DNA from: Synechococcus sp. CB0101
Lineage (GTDB): Bacteria; Cyanobacteriota; Cyanobacteriia; PCC-6307; Cyanobiaceae
NCBI RefSeq assembly: GCF_000179235.2
Contig: NZ_CP039373.1
Span: 711,859 to 775,858 of the forward strand
DNA length: 64,000 nt
Direction: 5' to 3'
The notes beneath the pieces are model-generated. The model saw only the letters and a program-made list of their open reading frames with translations. It ran no database searches and was not told the origin of the DNA. The stretch's first letter is position 1, and each line of letters begins with the position of its first letter. Shown in pieces: positions 29,017 through 37,684 of this stretch. A program made the translations under genes and the position numbers.

Positions 29017-30411
29017 TTACTTGATGTACTCCTTGAGCACGCCGTTGCGGTTGGGGTGGCGCAGCTTGCGCAGGGCCTTGGCTTCGATCTGGCGGATGCG
29101 CTCGCGGGTCACATCGAAGATCTGACCAATCTCCTCGAGGGTCTTCATGCGGCCGTCATCGAGGCCGTAGCGCAGGCGCAGCACATCGCGCTCGCGGGGG
29201 CTGAGGGTGGCCAGCACGCCTTCGAGATCTTCACGCAGCAGGTTCTTGGCCACGTCCTGCTCGGGGTTCTCGATGTCGGCTTCGATGAAGTCGCCGAGGC
29301 GGGAATCTTCTTCCTTACCGATCGGAGTTTCCAAGGAGATGGGCAGCTGGGCGCTCTTGGCGATAAAGCGCAGCTTCTCGATGGTCATCTCCATCGATTC
29401 AGCGATCTCCTCCTCGGTGGGCTTGCGGCCAAATTCCTGGGAGAGGGTTTTGGTGGTTTTCTTGATGCGCGAGATGGTCTCGTAGAGGTGCACCGGCAGG
29501 CGGATGGTGCGCGACTGGTCGGCGATGGCGCGAGTGATGGCCTGACGAATCCACCAGGTGGCGTAGGTGGAGAACTTGTAGCCCTTCTCGTGGTCGAACT
29601 TCTCAGCGGCACGGATCAGGCCGAGAGAGCCTTCCTGAATCAGGTCCTGGAAGCTCAGGCCCCGGTTCATGTACTTCTTGGCAATCGACACCACCAGGCG
29701 CAGGTTCGACTGCACCATCTTTTCCTTGGCCCGGCGGCCGAGCATCAGGCGGCGGCGGAACTTGATCAGGGGCATGTCCACCAGGGCTGCCCACTCCTTG
29801 GTGTCGGGGTAGTGGCCGTGGTCGGTCTCGAACTGAGCTGCCAGCTCCTCGAGCTGGAGTAGATCGGCGATCTTGCGGGCCAGCTCGATCTCTTCGTCGG
29901 GCCGCAGCAAGCGAATCCGACCGATCTCCTGCAGGTAAACGCGGATCGAGTCTTCGGTGTAGACGCCCTTGGGACCCACCTTGATGCTGGCCAGAGCCTT
30001 GGCCTTGGCATCCTTTTCGGCCGGCTTGGCATCAGCCGCCTTGTTTGCGGCGGCCGCGAGGAGCTGATCAGCGGCGACGTCGAGATTGGCCGGGGCTGCG
30101 GTCTTGGCGGCGGCCTTGGTCTTGGGCGCGGCCTTCGTCTTCGCAGCAGCCTTGGCCTTAGGAGCTGCCTTCGTTTTGGCGGCTGCCTTGGCCTTGGTGG
30201 GGGTCACCTTGTTCGCAGCCTCAGTCGCCGTGGTGTCGTCCTCTGCCTTGGCTTTGCTACGGCTGGCTTTGGGCTTGGCCTTCGCCACCGTGATCGTTTC
30301 ACCGGAGGCGTTGGCCACCATCAGGATTTCTGGCTTCGCCGCCTTGGAGGCCGAGGCCTTGGCCGAGGTGGCTTTGCTGGTGGTGGTTTTGGATGCAGCG
30401 GCAGGGCTCAT
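29017..30411 (-). CDS. rpoD: Principal RNA polymerase sigma-70 factor
   Basis: This 464-residue group 1 sigma factor directs core RNA polymerase to housekeeping promoters. Region 1.2 starts near residue 152 ([14 protein letters not shown]). Regions 2.1-2.4 follow, with [16 protein letters not shown] and [18 protein letters not shown], then region 3, then region 4.2 with [19 protein letters not shown]. The unusual part is the N-terminal 150 residues: Lys/Ala/Thr-rich with tandem [12 protein letters not shown] repeats. The ATG at 30411 is chosen; the frame opens further up to 30519, but that part has no sigma similarity. A 510-base region without a gene lies upstream. Confidence 0.95.
   Translation of the reverse strand: MSPAAASKTTTSKATSAKASASKAAKPEILMVANASGETITVAKAKPKASRSKAKAEDDTTATEAANKVTPTKAKAAAKTKAAPKAKAAAKTKAAPKTKAAAKTAAPANLDVAADQLLAAAANKAADAKPAEKDAKAKALASIKVGPKGVYTEDSIRVYLQEIGRIRLLRPDEEIELARKIADLLQLEELAAQFETDHGHYPDTKEWAALVDMPLIKFRRRLMLGRRAKEKMVQSNLRLVVSIAKKYMNRGLSFQDLIQEGSLGLIRAAEKFDHEKGYKFSTYATWWIRQAITRAIADQSRTIRLPVHLYETISRIKKTTKTLSQEFGRKPTEEEIAESMEMTIEKLRFIAKSAQLPISLETPIGKEEDSRLGDFIEADIENPEQDVAKNLLREDLEGVLATLSPRERDVLRLRYGLDDGRMKTLEEIGQIFDVTRERIRQIEAKALRKLRHPNRNGVLKEYIK
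30088..30201 (-). repeat. Short tandem coding repeats in the sigma factor N-terminus
   Basis: This stretch encodes residues 71-108 of the sigma factor and consists of degenerate copies of a 7-10 residue unit of the form [11 protein letters not shown]. At the DNA level the copies are imperfect, with synonymous changes, so slippage is not very recent. The product resembles the basic tails of histone H1 and HU-like proteins. Confidence 0.7.
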
Positions 30412-30921
30412 CGGGTTTAGTGAGACGGGCGAGGCGATCAACAGGACGGACCCAAATCCAGAACCACATCCCGGCCCACCCCAGCGAGGGATGAACCAGA
30501 GATGCTCCTGCACCGACAAGGGTGAGGCGGGGTGACAGAGATGGGCGATACGGGACGAGATCGCTCAGCCTGGTGCTCTCAACGGTTTTGACCGGTCGAT
30601 CCACGACAAGCGCGCAGACGGATCGGTGCTCAGGTGCAGGGTTGAAGCAAGCAGGAGGAGCGGAGCCCCGGACGAATCAAACGGGTGGCGTGAAAGCGGA
30701 CTGACGGAAGCTGAAACGACGGGCAGGAGCCCAGGCAACGCTGTCAGGGGTGGTCGCAGATCGGGAGCACAGACTCAGGCCTGGATTTCCTCGGATCTTC
30801 CCGCTGGACGGAACTTTGCCGGGTTCCGACGACAGCCCAATGGACTGTTCAACAATGTCATCTTAAGAAACGGCTGCCAGCTCTGCAAGCCTGAGCGACC
30901 CTCCATCCATCTCCGCCCTGA
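30412..30921. other. 510-base region without a supported gene (sigma factor leader / priA upstream)
   Basis: This is the longest non-coding stretch in the window, between the divergent sigma factor and priA genes. A reading frame at 30626-30934 exists but has a random-looking, Arg/Ser/Gly-rich product and overlaps the priA start, so it is not called. A candidate leftward promoter at 30860-30888 would give the sigma factor mRNA a leader over 400 bases long. No tRNA, riboswitch or known small RNA was recognised. Confidence 0.6.
30860..30888 (-). promoter_or_regulatory. Candidate sigma-70 promoter for the sigma factor gene
   Basis: On the minus strand TTGCAG (30883-30888) is separated by exactly 17 bases from TAAGAT (30860-30865). 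These resemble the -35 TTGACA and -10 TATAAT boxes. The match is moderate and position-based only. The same DNA lies about 35-60 bases before the priA start on the other strand. Confidence 0.35.
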
Positions 30922-33216
30922 TTGCCCCCCCTGAGCGAGCCGCAAACTCAGCACGCCTTGGAGCCTGGTCTGGGCCGCAGCCAACAGGGTTGGTTGCAGG
31001 TTTGGTTGGAGGCCGGCCGGGAAGGGCAGGTCTTCACCTACAGCAACCCCGCAGCGCTGGAACTGGGCTGCGGCGACCTGGTGCAGGTGCGGCTGCGGGG
31101 CCAACGCCACATCGGCCTGGTGGTGGAGCTGCTTGATGCAGCGCCACCCGACCTCGCCGGCCGCCAACTCCAAGCGATCGAAGCGCTGCACCATCGGGCC
31201 GCCGTGGATCCCCAGTGGCAACAGTTGATCGAGGCCGTGGCCGAGCAATGCCGCACCAGCGTGTTTCGCACGCTGAAAACGGCACTCCCCCCGGGCTGGC
31301 TCGGGCAACGCAAAGCGGGCAGAACCCTGGGAAGCCGCCGGCAGCTCTGGCTTGAACTCAGCGAATCCGGGCGCTGCGAACCCCTCGAATCGTTCAGCCC
31401 GGGCCAGGCACGGCTGCTCGAACTGTTGCGCCAACAGAACGGATGCGGCTGGCAGAAACAGCTGCTCGAGCAAGCCAACGTGGGCCGCAGCGTGGCCGAT
31501 GGCCTGCTGAAAAGGCAGCTGGTGACACGAACGTCGCGCCCGTTCAACCGCCACGGCGCTGGGGCGGCCTTAGCGACCCAGGATCTCGAGCAACCGCAGC
31601 AGCTCACGGCGGACCAACAGGCGGCGCTCACCGCGCTGGTGGAGGCCGCAGCCGGAGAGCAGCTGTTGCTTTGGGGCGTGACGGGCGCCGGCAAGACAGA
31701 GGTGTACTTGCAAGCAGCAGCCCAGCAATTGCAGCAGGGGCGCTCAGTGCTGCTGTTAACCCCTGAAATCGGGCTGATTCCTCAGTTGCTGGACCGCTGC
31801 AGGAGACGCTTCGGGGACCAGGTGCTGGAGTACCACTCAAGCTGCAGTGACGGCCAACGGATCGACACCTGGCGGCGCTGCCTGAGTGGCGAAGAGCCAC
31901 TGGTGGTGGTGGGCACCCGCTCGGCGATCTTTTTGCCGCTGGTGGGGCTAGGCCTGATCGTGCTGGATGAGGAGCACGACCGCTCCTACAAACAAGACAG
32001 CCCAATGCCCTGCTACCACGCCCGTGATGTGGCGGTGTTGCGGGCGGCATCGAGCGGCGCTCGGCTTTTGCTGGGCTCGGCCACGCCCAGCCTCGAAACC
32101 TGGCTGGCCTGTCAGGGAAGCTCACCCAGCTGCCGGTTGGTGCAGCTGCCCCAGCGCATCGGTGGACGCCCCCTCCCCCCCGTGCATGTGGTGGACATGC
32201 GCCAGGAGCTCGCCGAGGGCCATCGGCGCCTGGTGAGCCGGCCGCTGATGGAGCGGCTTGAAGCTCTGCCCGGCAGCGGCGGCCAGGCGGTGGTGCTGGT
32301 GCCGCGGCGGGGCTACAGCAGCTTCCTGAGCTGCCGCAGCTGCGGCGAAGTGGTGCAGTGCCCCCACTGCGATGTGGCCCTGACGGTGCATCGGCAGCGG
32401 GAGCGCTCCTGGCTGCGTTGCCACTGGTGCGACCACCGCGCGGAGATCAGTGACCGTTGCGGGGCCTGCGGATCCACGGCGTTCAAACCCTTCGGCGCTG
32501 GCACCCAGCAGGTGATGGAACATCTGGCGCAGGAGCTGGAGGGGCTGCGGTTGTTGCGCTTCGATCGCGATACCACCCGCGGCCGCGATGGGCATCGCCG
32601 GCTGCTGGAGCGCTTCGCCGCAGGAGAAGCGGATGTGCTGGTGGGCACGCAAATGCTCGCCAAGGGGATGGACCTGCCCCAGGTGACCCTCGCGGCGGTG
32701 CTGGCGGCCGATGGCCTGCTGCATCGCCCGGATCTGCGGGCCGCGGAGGAATGCCTGCAACTGTTGTTGCAGCTGGCGGGGCGGGCCGGGCGAGGCGAGC
32801 GCCCCGGTGAGGTGCTGGTGCAGACCTACAGCCCCGAACACCGGGTGATCCGCCACCTGGTGGATGGGCGCTACGAAGCCTTCCTGAAGGAGGAACTGGC
32901 CGAACGCCGAGCTGCGGCGCTGGTGCCCTTCAGCCAAGCCTGTCTGCTGCGGCTGGCGGGGCCATCGGCGAGCCGCACCGCCACCGCCGCTTCACTGTTG
33001 GCGGAACACATCCGGCCCCGCAGCGACGCCCTCGGCTGGCTGATCATCGGGCCCGCCCCAGCGCCGGTGGCCCGGGTGGCGGGCAACAGCCGCTGGCAGC
33101 TGCTGTTGCATGGACCCGCCAGCGGCGCCCTGCCGGTGCCGATGGAACGAGAGCTGCGGGCGCTGCTGCCGCGGGATGTGTCGTTGGCAATCGACCCCGA
33201 CCCCCTGGAGCTCTAG
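30922..33216 (+). CDS. priA: Primosomal protein N' (replication restart helicase)
   Basis: PriA recognises stalled forks and reloads the replicative helicase. The 764-residue protein has an N-terminal DNA-binding part (1-230), a superfamily 2 helicase with Walker A GVTGAGKTE near 252-260 and Walker B DEEH at 349-352, and a Cys-rich zinc region (CRSCGEVVQCPHC, CHWCDH, CGACG). The motif V/VI region includes LVGTQMLAKGMD and QLAGRAGRG. The start is a TTG at 30922; no ATG is available near the N-terminus, so the exact start is uncertain. The next gene is convergent, one base after the stop. Confidence 0.95.
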   Translation: MPPLSEPQTQHALEPGLGRSQQGWLQVWLEAGREGQVFTYSNPAALELGCGDLVQVRLRGQRHIGLVVELLDAAPPDLAGRQLQAIEALHHRAAVDPQWQQLIEAVAEQCRTSVFRTLKTALPPGWLGQRKAGRTLGSRRQLWLELSESGRCEPLESFSPGQARLLELLRQQNGCGWQKQLLEQANVGRSVADGLLKRQLVTRTSRPFNRHGAGAALATQDLEQPQQLTADQQAALTALVEAAAGEQLLLWGVTGAGKTEVYLQAAAQQLQQGRSVLLLTPEIGLIPQLLDRCRRRFGDQVLEYHSSCSDGQRIDTWRRCLSGEEPLVVVGTRSAIFLPLVGLGLIVLDEEHDRSYKQDSPMPCYHARDVAVLRAASSGARLLLGSATPSLETWLACQGSSPSCRLVQLPQRIGGRPLPPVHVVDMRQELAEGHRRLVSRPLMERLEALPGSGGQAVVLVPRRGYSSFLSCRSCGEVVQCPHCDVALTVHRQRERSWLRCHWCDHRAEISDRCGACGSTAFKPFGAGTQQVMEHLAQELEGLRLLRFDRDTTRGRDGHRRLLERFAAGEADVLVGTQMLAKGMDLPQVTLAAVLAADGLLHRPDLRAAEECLQLLLQLAGRAGRGERPGEVLVQTYSPEHRVIRHLVDGRYEAFLKEELAERRAAALVPFSQACLLRLAGPSASRTATAASLLAEHIRPRSDALGWLIIGPAPAPVARVAGNSRWQLLLHGPASGALPVPMERELRALLPRDVSLAIDPDPLEL

Positions 33217-33217
33217 C

Positions 33218-34345
33218 TCAAGCCGGCAATTGGGGCAGCCCGAAGCCCGCCGCTAACTTGAGCCGCTGCAACAGAGCCACCAGCGCAAGCAACAGACCAA
33301 TCAGCACAGAACCCACCCCAAGCCGGCTCCAACGCCAACACGACACCTCCAGCTGGTTGAGGGCACCGGGCTGCAGCCGCCAGATCACTCGGGCGGGCAG
33401 TCCGCGGCGGGGCTTCAGGCTCTCGGCCGCGATCGGTTCAGCCCGGCGAACAGCCCGCTGCGGCAGCGGTTCGAGCGAAAGGCTCAACTCAAGCCCTGGC
33501 AGCGCTTGCACACCGCGCAGATCCAAGCTGCAGCTGAACTGTTGCCTGACCCCCAAGAGCCAATTGCGCTCAACAAGGCTCAGCTGCGGTGCCGGCAATG
33601 GCACCGCAGCCAGGCTGGCGCTCTGCTCCAGGGTGGTGGCCAGCAAATCCAAGGCCTGTTGAGCCGGCAGCGCCGGGGCCCGCAGGCTGAGCTGGCCATG
33701 ATCCTGGCGCGCTCTCCAGGGGGTTGACTGCAGGGCCGCCGTGAGCTGGCGCTGCCAGGGCAGGGGGCTGCCGGTGCTCGAGCTGCTGATCTGGCTGATC
33801 TGCAGCCGGCCGGGCGCCGGGAAGCGCAGGGTGGTGTCGACATCGACGCAGCCCCCGAGCAGGGCGGTGATCAACAGCAGCACGATCACCACCACGGCAA
33901 AGCCAAGCGGTGCACTGGTGGGGCCGGTGGGTGGGGCCGGCGGTGGGGGCGGCAACTTCCGGCGCCGCCGTTTGGCCAGGGCTTGCACCTGCCCTTCGAG
34001 AGGTTGCACCTCCCCGAGCGGAGGCAGGGTCATCGACCACTCGCGCGGACGCTCGAGCGCAGGCGCCTCCAGCACCTCCTGCAGATCTTTGGCCTGGCTG
34101 CGCAGGCTGGCATCGCGGCAGGCGCGCAGGCTGCGGCAGGTGGCCGCTGCTCCCGCACTATTGCCCTGACCCATCTGGGCAGTGGCCAGCAGCAGCCGCA
34201 GTTGCCCGCCAAAGGGTGTGCTGACGTGATGTTGCTCGAGCAGGGGAGCCAGCAACTGCTGGCAACGGCCGTAATCGCCACGCTCCAGCGCCTGCCGGGC
34301 GGGCTCGCTCAGCGCCTCTAGGGATTCGAACTCGCTCTGCTGCAC
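33218..34345 (-). CDS. DUF3153-type membrane protein with TPR-like N-terminus
   Basis: This protein of about 375 residues starts at a GTG just after the argB stop. Residues 1-110 are helical and TPR-like (ARQALERGDYGRCQQLLAPLLEQ). A Lys/Arg and Pro-rich linker follows, then a lipobox-like helix VVVIVLLLITALLGGC near 150-165. The next part, VDVDTTLRFPAPGRLQISQ, is the hallmark of DUF3153 as I recall it. A final helix VLIGLLLALVALLQRL anchors the C-terminus. So the middle domain probably faces the periplasm or lumen between two anchors. It lies 7 bases downstream of argB and is likely in its operon. Confidence 0.75.
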   Translation of the reverse strand: MQQSEFESLEALSEPARQALERGDYGRCQQLLAPLLEQHHVSTPFGGQLRLLLATAQMGQGNSAGAAATCRSLRACRDASLRSQAKDLQEVLEAPALERPREWSMTLPPLGEVQPLEGQVQALAKRRRRKLPPPPPAPPTGPTSAPLGFAVVVIVLLLITALLGGCVDVDTTLRFPAPGRLQISQISSSSTGSPLPWQRQLTAALQSTPWRARQDHGQLSLRAPALPAQQALDLLATTLEQSASLAAVPLPAPQLSLVERNWLLGVRQQFSCSLDLRGVQALPGLELSLSLEPLPQRAVRRAEPIAAESLKPRRGLPARVIWRLQPGALNQLEVSCWRWSRLGVGSVLIGLLLALVALLQRLKLAAGFGLPQLPA

Positions 34346-34352
34346 GGACCGG

Positions 34353-35243
34353 CTAACGGGGCTGGGTGCTTCCCACCACCATGGTGCCAATGCCGGCGTC
34401 GGTGAACACCTCCAGCAGCAGGGCGTGGGGCGTGCGGCCATCGACGATGTGCGCCGCCGAAACCCCCTGGGCCAGAGCGCGGATGCAGCACTCGGTTTTG
34501 GGCGTCATGCCACCGGCCACCACGCCGCTGGCGATCAAACCGCGGGCTTCGGAGAGCGTCACCGAGCGGATCAACGAATCCGGATCGTCGCGGTTCTGAA
34601 GAATGCCTGGGGTGTCGGTGAGCAGGATCAACTTCTCGGCCTGCAGGGCCGCCGCCAGCTCACCGGCAACGGTGTCGGCGTTGATGTTGTGGGCCTGGCC
34701 ATCGGCATCGGCGGCCACCGATGAAATCACGGGGATGTAGCCCGCTTCCAACAACGGAAACAGCACCGCCGGATCCACCGCGGCCACATCACCAACGAGG
34801 CCATTGCTGCCGTCGCCGTAGGTGCGGGCGCGAACGAGGCCGCCATCGCTGCCGCACAACCCCACAGCACGGGCGCCGAGGCGATTGAGGCCATTCACGA
34901 TCTGCTTGTTGACCCGCCCCACCAGCACCATCTCCACCACATCCATGGTTTCGGGCGTGGTGACCCGCAGGCCATTGCGGAACTCGGGCTGAATCTGCAG
35001 CCGTCCGAGCCAGTCGTTGATTTCCGGGCCACCGCCATGCACCACCACCGGCTTGACCCCCACCGAGGCGAGCAGCACCAGGTCGCGGTACACCGCATCG
35101 CGCAGGTCGGCGCGCACCATCGCAGCACCGCCGTACTTCACCACCACGCGGCGGCCGGCGAAACGCTGGATATAAGGAAGGGCTTCGCTCAGAACCGACA
35201 CCCTCAGGGCGTCACTGCGGTCGTGCTGGAGGTCAGCGGTCAT
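34353..35243 (-). CDS. argB: Acetylglutamate kinase
   Basis: ArgB phosphorylates N-acetylglutamate, the controlled step of arginine synthesis; in cyanobacteria it is regulated by the PII protein GlnB. The 296-residue protein shows the kinase glycine block [10 protein letters not shown] near 36-45, [11 protein letters not shown] near 69-79, and the C-terminal [17 protein letters not shown]. Length is typical for PII-sensitive, arginine-inhibited ArgB. It is followed after 7 bases by the DUF3153 gene and preceded by DUF2854. Confidence 0.96.
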   Translation of the reverse strand: MTADLQHDRSDALRVSVLSEALPYIQRFAGRRVVVKYGGAAMVRADLRDAVYRDLVLLASVGVKPVVVHGGGPEINDWLGRLQIQPEFRNGLRVTTPETMDVVEMVLVGRVNKQIVNGLNRLGARAVGLCGSDGGLVRARTYGDGSNGLVGDVAAVDPAVLFPLLEAGYIPVISSVAADADGQAHNINADTVAGELAAALQAEKLILLTDTPGILQNRDDPDSLIRSVTLSEARGLIASGVVAGGMTPKTECCIRALAQGVSAAHIVDGRTPHALLLEVFTDAGIGTMVVGSTQPR

Positions 35244-35252
35244 GGACGGCGA

Positions 35253-35798
35253 TCAGGCGGGCTGTACAGGCAGCAGTTCCAGCAGTAACTCCCCGCTGGC
35301 GGGCTGGCTCAGGCGTGCCTCGAGGCCTTTGTCGAAGAAACGGCCGAGGCGATCCTGTTTCTGCTGCCAACGCTCGTACGGAACCCCTTCCAGGCGAAAG
35401 CGCATGGCGAGGCCGTAGCGACCATCCACCGCCAGTTCGGTAACGCTCTCCAGCTGGGGCGGGGCCTCCTCGTCCCAGAGCTTGAGTGCTTCCAGGGAGC
35501 TCTCCAGATGGGCCTTCTGGCCGTAGCGCCAGCGGGTGACGTCCTTCACCAGCTTGCGCAGGGTCTGGCTGGCTGGCGCATCGCGCAGGGCCATGGCCTC
35601 AGGGGAAGGCGCGATCAGCTGCGCCGGGGGGAGCTCAGAGGATTTGAGCGCCAGACCCCCCAACAGGATGGGGATCCCGTAAAAGATCGTGGGCAGGCTC
35701 AGGTTGGGATTGCTGGTGGCGTAGCCGATCCAGCCGATCACCGAGAGAGAGGCCCCGGCGATCGTTACTAGGCTGCCGGGGGAAGCGATGGAAAGCAT
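35253..35798 (-). CDS. DUF2854 membrane protein (cyanobacteria/plastid)
   Basis: This 181-residue protein has two N-terminal hydrophobic helices (GSLVTIAGASLSVIGWIGYA and LPTIFYGIPILLGGLALKSSELPP) and a soluble C-domain rich in Leu/Glu/Arg. This layout matches DUF2854, found in cyanobacteria and plants; a plant member has been linked to plastid function. The ATG at 35798 is chosen so the first helix is close to the N-terminus. It starts back-to-back with the small divergent gene, whose start overlaps by about ten bases. Confidence 0.82.
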   Translation of the reverse strand: MLSIASPGSLVTIAGASLSVIGWIGYATSNPNLSLPTIFYGIPILLGGLALKSSELPPAQLIAPSPEAMALRDAPASQTLRKLVKDVTRWRYGQKAHLESSLEALKLWDEEAPPQLESVTELAVDGRYGLAMRFRLEGVPYERWQQKQDRLGRFFDKGLEARLSQPASGELLLELLPVQPA

Positions 35799-36024
35799 GG
35801 CGTCATCTTCGGTCAGCGGGGGCAGCACCGGCGAACCGTCCAGCTATGAACCATCCGCTGCGGAGCTGGTGGAGCAGCTGCGGGCTGATCGCCTCTGGCT
35901 TTTGCAACAGATCGATGGCGGTCGCTGGCCGGAGCTGCGGCTCGATCTAGCAGCACTCGAGCGGGAACTCGGTCAGGTGCTGGAGCAGGCCCAGGAGAAG
36001 CTGAACCTGCCGGCCAACGGCTGA
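35788..36024 (+). CDS. Small coiled-coil protein of unknown function
   Basis: This 78-residue protein starts at ATG 35788 with GGGGAAG seven bases before it; an ATG at 35797 is the alternative. After a Ser/Gly-rich start, residues 22-74 are predicted helical with a Leu/Glu heptad character (LVEQLRADRLWLLQQI, LDLAALERELGQVLEQAQEKL). No known domain was recognised. Its start overlaps the divergent DUF2854 start, and its stop is four bases from the convergent SSB-like gene. Confidence 0.55.
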   Translation: MESMASSSVSGGSTGEPSSYEPSAAELVEQLRADRLWLLQQIDGGRWPELRLDLAALERELGQVLEQAQEKLNLPANG

Positions 36025-36028
36025 AGCC

Positions 36029-36538
36029 TCAGAACGGAATCTCGTCTTCCCCTTCGGGCAGATCAGGCACCAGTGGAGAGGCATTCCAGGCCGGGGGCTG
36101 GGGCGCAGACGGAGCCGCGGCTGGGGCCGGGGCCGCTGCGGCGCGAGCCGGTGCCGGGCTGGAGCTGCGACTGGCCATCGGGGCAGAGGGAGCACCAGCG
36201 GCCATGGCCGAGCCACCACCGCCGCCCGCGAGTGGATGCAGGCGCGAGAGGGTGAATTCAGCGCGCTTTTCCTTCACCCCGTCTTGCCGGGTCACGGTGT
36301 TCATCCGTAGGCGCCCCTCCACCATCAGGCGCTGACCCACCTGCACCCGGTTCTGCAGGTCCTGCGCGAGGCTGCCCCAGCCCACCACCTTCAGCTGGCC
36401 CGGCGGATCATCGGGGCGAAGCCCATCGAACTGCACCGCCATCTCCGCCACCGGAGTTTGGTTGTCCTGGGTGTAGCGCACCTGGGGCGCCTCCAGCACC
36501 TCCACCTCCAGCAAGCAATGGTTCACGGCAGCGTTCAC
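36029..36538 (-). CDS. ssb: Single-stranded DNA-binding protein (SSB family)
   Basis: This 169-residue protein has an OB-fold N-terminus (about 1-105; LEVEVLEAPQVRYTQDNQTPV, VVGWGSLAQDLQNRVQVGQRLMVEGRL) and a flexible Ala/Pro/Ser linker. It ends in the acidic tip EGEDEIPF, the SSB tail that recruits repair and replication proteins. The start is a GTG at 36538, chosen because the extension upstream is not OB-like. The OB domain is divergent from standard SSB, so it may be the cyanobacterial paralogue rather than the main SSB. Confidence 0.85.
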   Translation of the reverse strand: MNAAVNHCLLEVEVLEAPQVRYTQDNQTPVAEMAVQFDGLRPDDPPGQLKVVGWGSLAQDLQNRVQVGQRLMVEGRLRMNTVTRQDGVKEKRAEFTLSRLHPLAGGGGGSAMAAGAPSAPMASRSSSPAPARAAAAPAPAAAPSAPQPPAWNASPLVPDLPEGEDEIPF

Positions 36539-36558
36539 GGGCAAGGGGCCACATCCTG

Positions 36559-37356
36559 ATGCACGAGCTGCGTTTGCACCAGGGGGCAGCGGCGGCTGGG
36601 GGCTGGATCTGGCTCTTTGCCGGCACAGGGGAGGGGCCGCCCCTGGCAGCAACCTTGCTGAACCGCGGCTGGCGTGTGCGGGTGAGCGTGGTCACCGCAG
36701 CGGCCGCCCGGGCCTACCGCCAGCACCCCAACCTGGATCTGCAGGTGGGTGCCATCGGGAGCGACGCAGCACTGGAGCAGCAGCTGCAGGACCTTCGCCC
36801 CCTCTGGCTGGTAGATGCCACCCATCCTTTTGCGCTGCAGATCAGCGCACGGCTGGAGAGGGTCTGTACGCAACGTGAGCAGCCCTGGCTGCAATTGGAT
36901 CGACGCGACTCGAGCTCGGCCCAGTTCGATCCACAGGTGCAGCCGTTGCAGCACCTGGCAGACCTGAAGATGCTGGCCCTCAGCGATGAACGCCTGCTGC
37001 TGGCGATCGGGGCACGCCAGCTGCCCCAGGCCCTGGCGGCCACCCCCCAGTGCACGCACTTCGCCCGGGTGCTCGATCAACCGGGGAGCCTGCAAGCAGC
37101 GCTGGCTTGCGGACTACCCGACGATCACATCGCCTGCCTGCGCCCGAGCGCCAGCGCAGAGGGCCATCTGGAAGAGGCGCTCTGCCGCCGCTGGGGCATC
37201 ACCCGCGTGCTCTGCCGCCAGGGGGGAGGGCGCAGCGAAAGGCTCTGGCGGCAGGTTTGCCAACGGCTGCAGCTCCCACTGCTGCTGCTCTGCCGCCCCC
37301 AGGCGGCCACTGGGTTGCCCCTGGCCTTGCTGCTGGAGAAGCTGGGACACCCTTGA
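36559..37356 (+). CDS. cobK: Precorrin-6A / cobalt-precorrin-6A reductase
   Basis: CobK/CbiJ reduces the corrin ring with NADPH in cobalamin (or pseudocobalamin) synthesis. The 265-residue protein has the N-terminal nucleotide-binding LFAGTGEGPPLAA near 19-31, the family block LVDATHPFALQISA near 83-96, and a late CRQGGGRSE segment. It starts 20 bases from the divergent SSB-like gene and is followed after 7 bases by cutA. A second corrinoid gene, cobO, lies at 58525-59205. Confidence 0.92.
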   Translation: MHELRLHQGAAAAGGWIWLFAGTGEGPPLAATLLNRGWRVRVSVVTAAAARAYRQHPNLDLQVGAIGSDAALEQQLQDLRPLWLVDATHPFALQISARLERVCTQREQPWLQLDRRDSSSAQFDPQVQPLQHLADLKMLALSDERLLLAIGARQLPQALAATPQCTHFARVLDQPGSLQAALACGLPDDHIACLRPSASAEGHLEEALCRRWGITRVLCRQGGGRSERLWRQVCQRLQLPLLLLCRPQAATGLPLALLLEKLGHP

Positions 37357-37363
37357 GTTCCCC

Positions 37364-37684
37364 ATGGCCGACAACGCGATCCTGGCGCTCACCACCGAAG
37401 CCAACCAGGCCCTGGCGGAACAGCTGGCCACAGCACTGTTGGAACGTGAGCTCGCAGCCTGTGTGGCGCTGAAGCCGGTGCACTCGCTCTACCGCTGGCA
37501 GGGCCGGATCGAGCGGAGCGACGAGGTGCAGATCCTGATCAAAAGCCATCCGGCCTGCGGCGCGGCCCTGGAGGAAGCGGTGCACAGCCTGCACAGCTAC
37601 AGCACACCCCAGTGGCTGGTGTGGTCGGCGCAGGCCGGTGAGGCTTACGCCGCCTGGATGAGCGAGTGCTGCGCCATCAGCTGA
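37364..37684 (+). CDS. cutA: CutA1 divalent-cation tolerance protein
   Basis: This 106-residue protein is a CutA1 trimer-forming protein: LTTEANQALAEQLATALLE, ELAACVALKPVHSLYRWQGRIERSDEVQILIKS and YSTPQWLVW all match the family. CutA1 is linked to copper tolerance and, in other bacteria, to signalling, but its reaction is not known. The last 40 bases are antisense to the PfkB gene. It probably shares a transcript with cobK. Confidence 0.93.
   Translation: MADNAILALTTEANQALAEQLATALLERELAACVALKPVHSLYRWQGRIERSDEVQILIKSHPACGAALEEAVHSLHSYSTPQWLVWSAQAGEAYAAWMSECCAIS

Noticed and set aside
30626..30934. A 102-codon frame in the empty region before priA
   Set aside because: Random-looking composition, no leader, and it overlaps the priA start; not supported.
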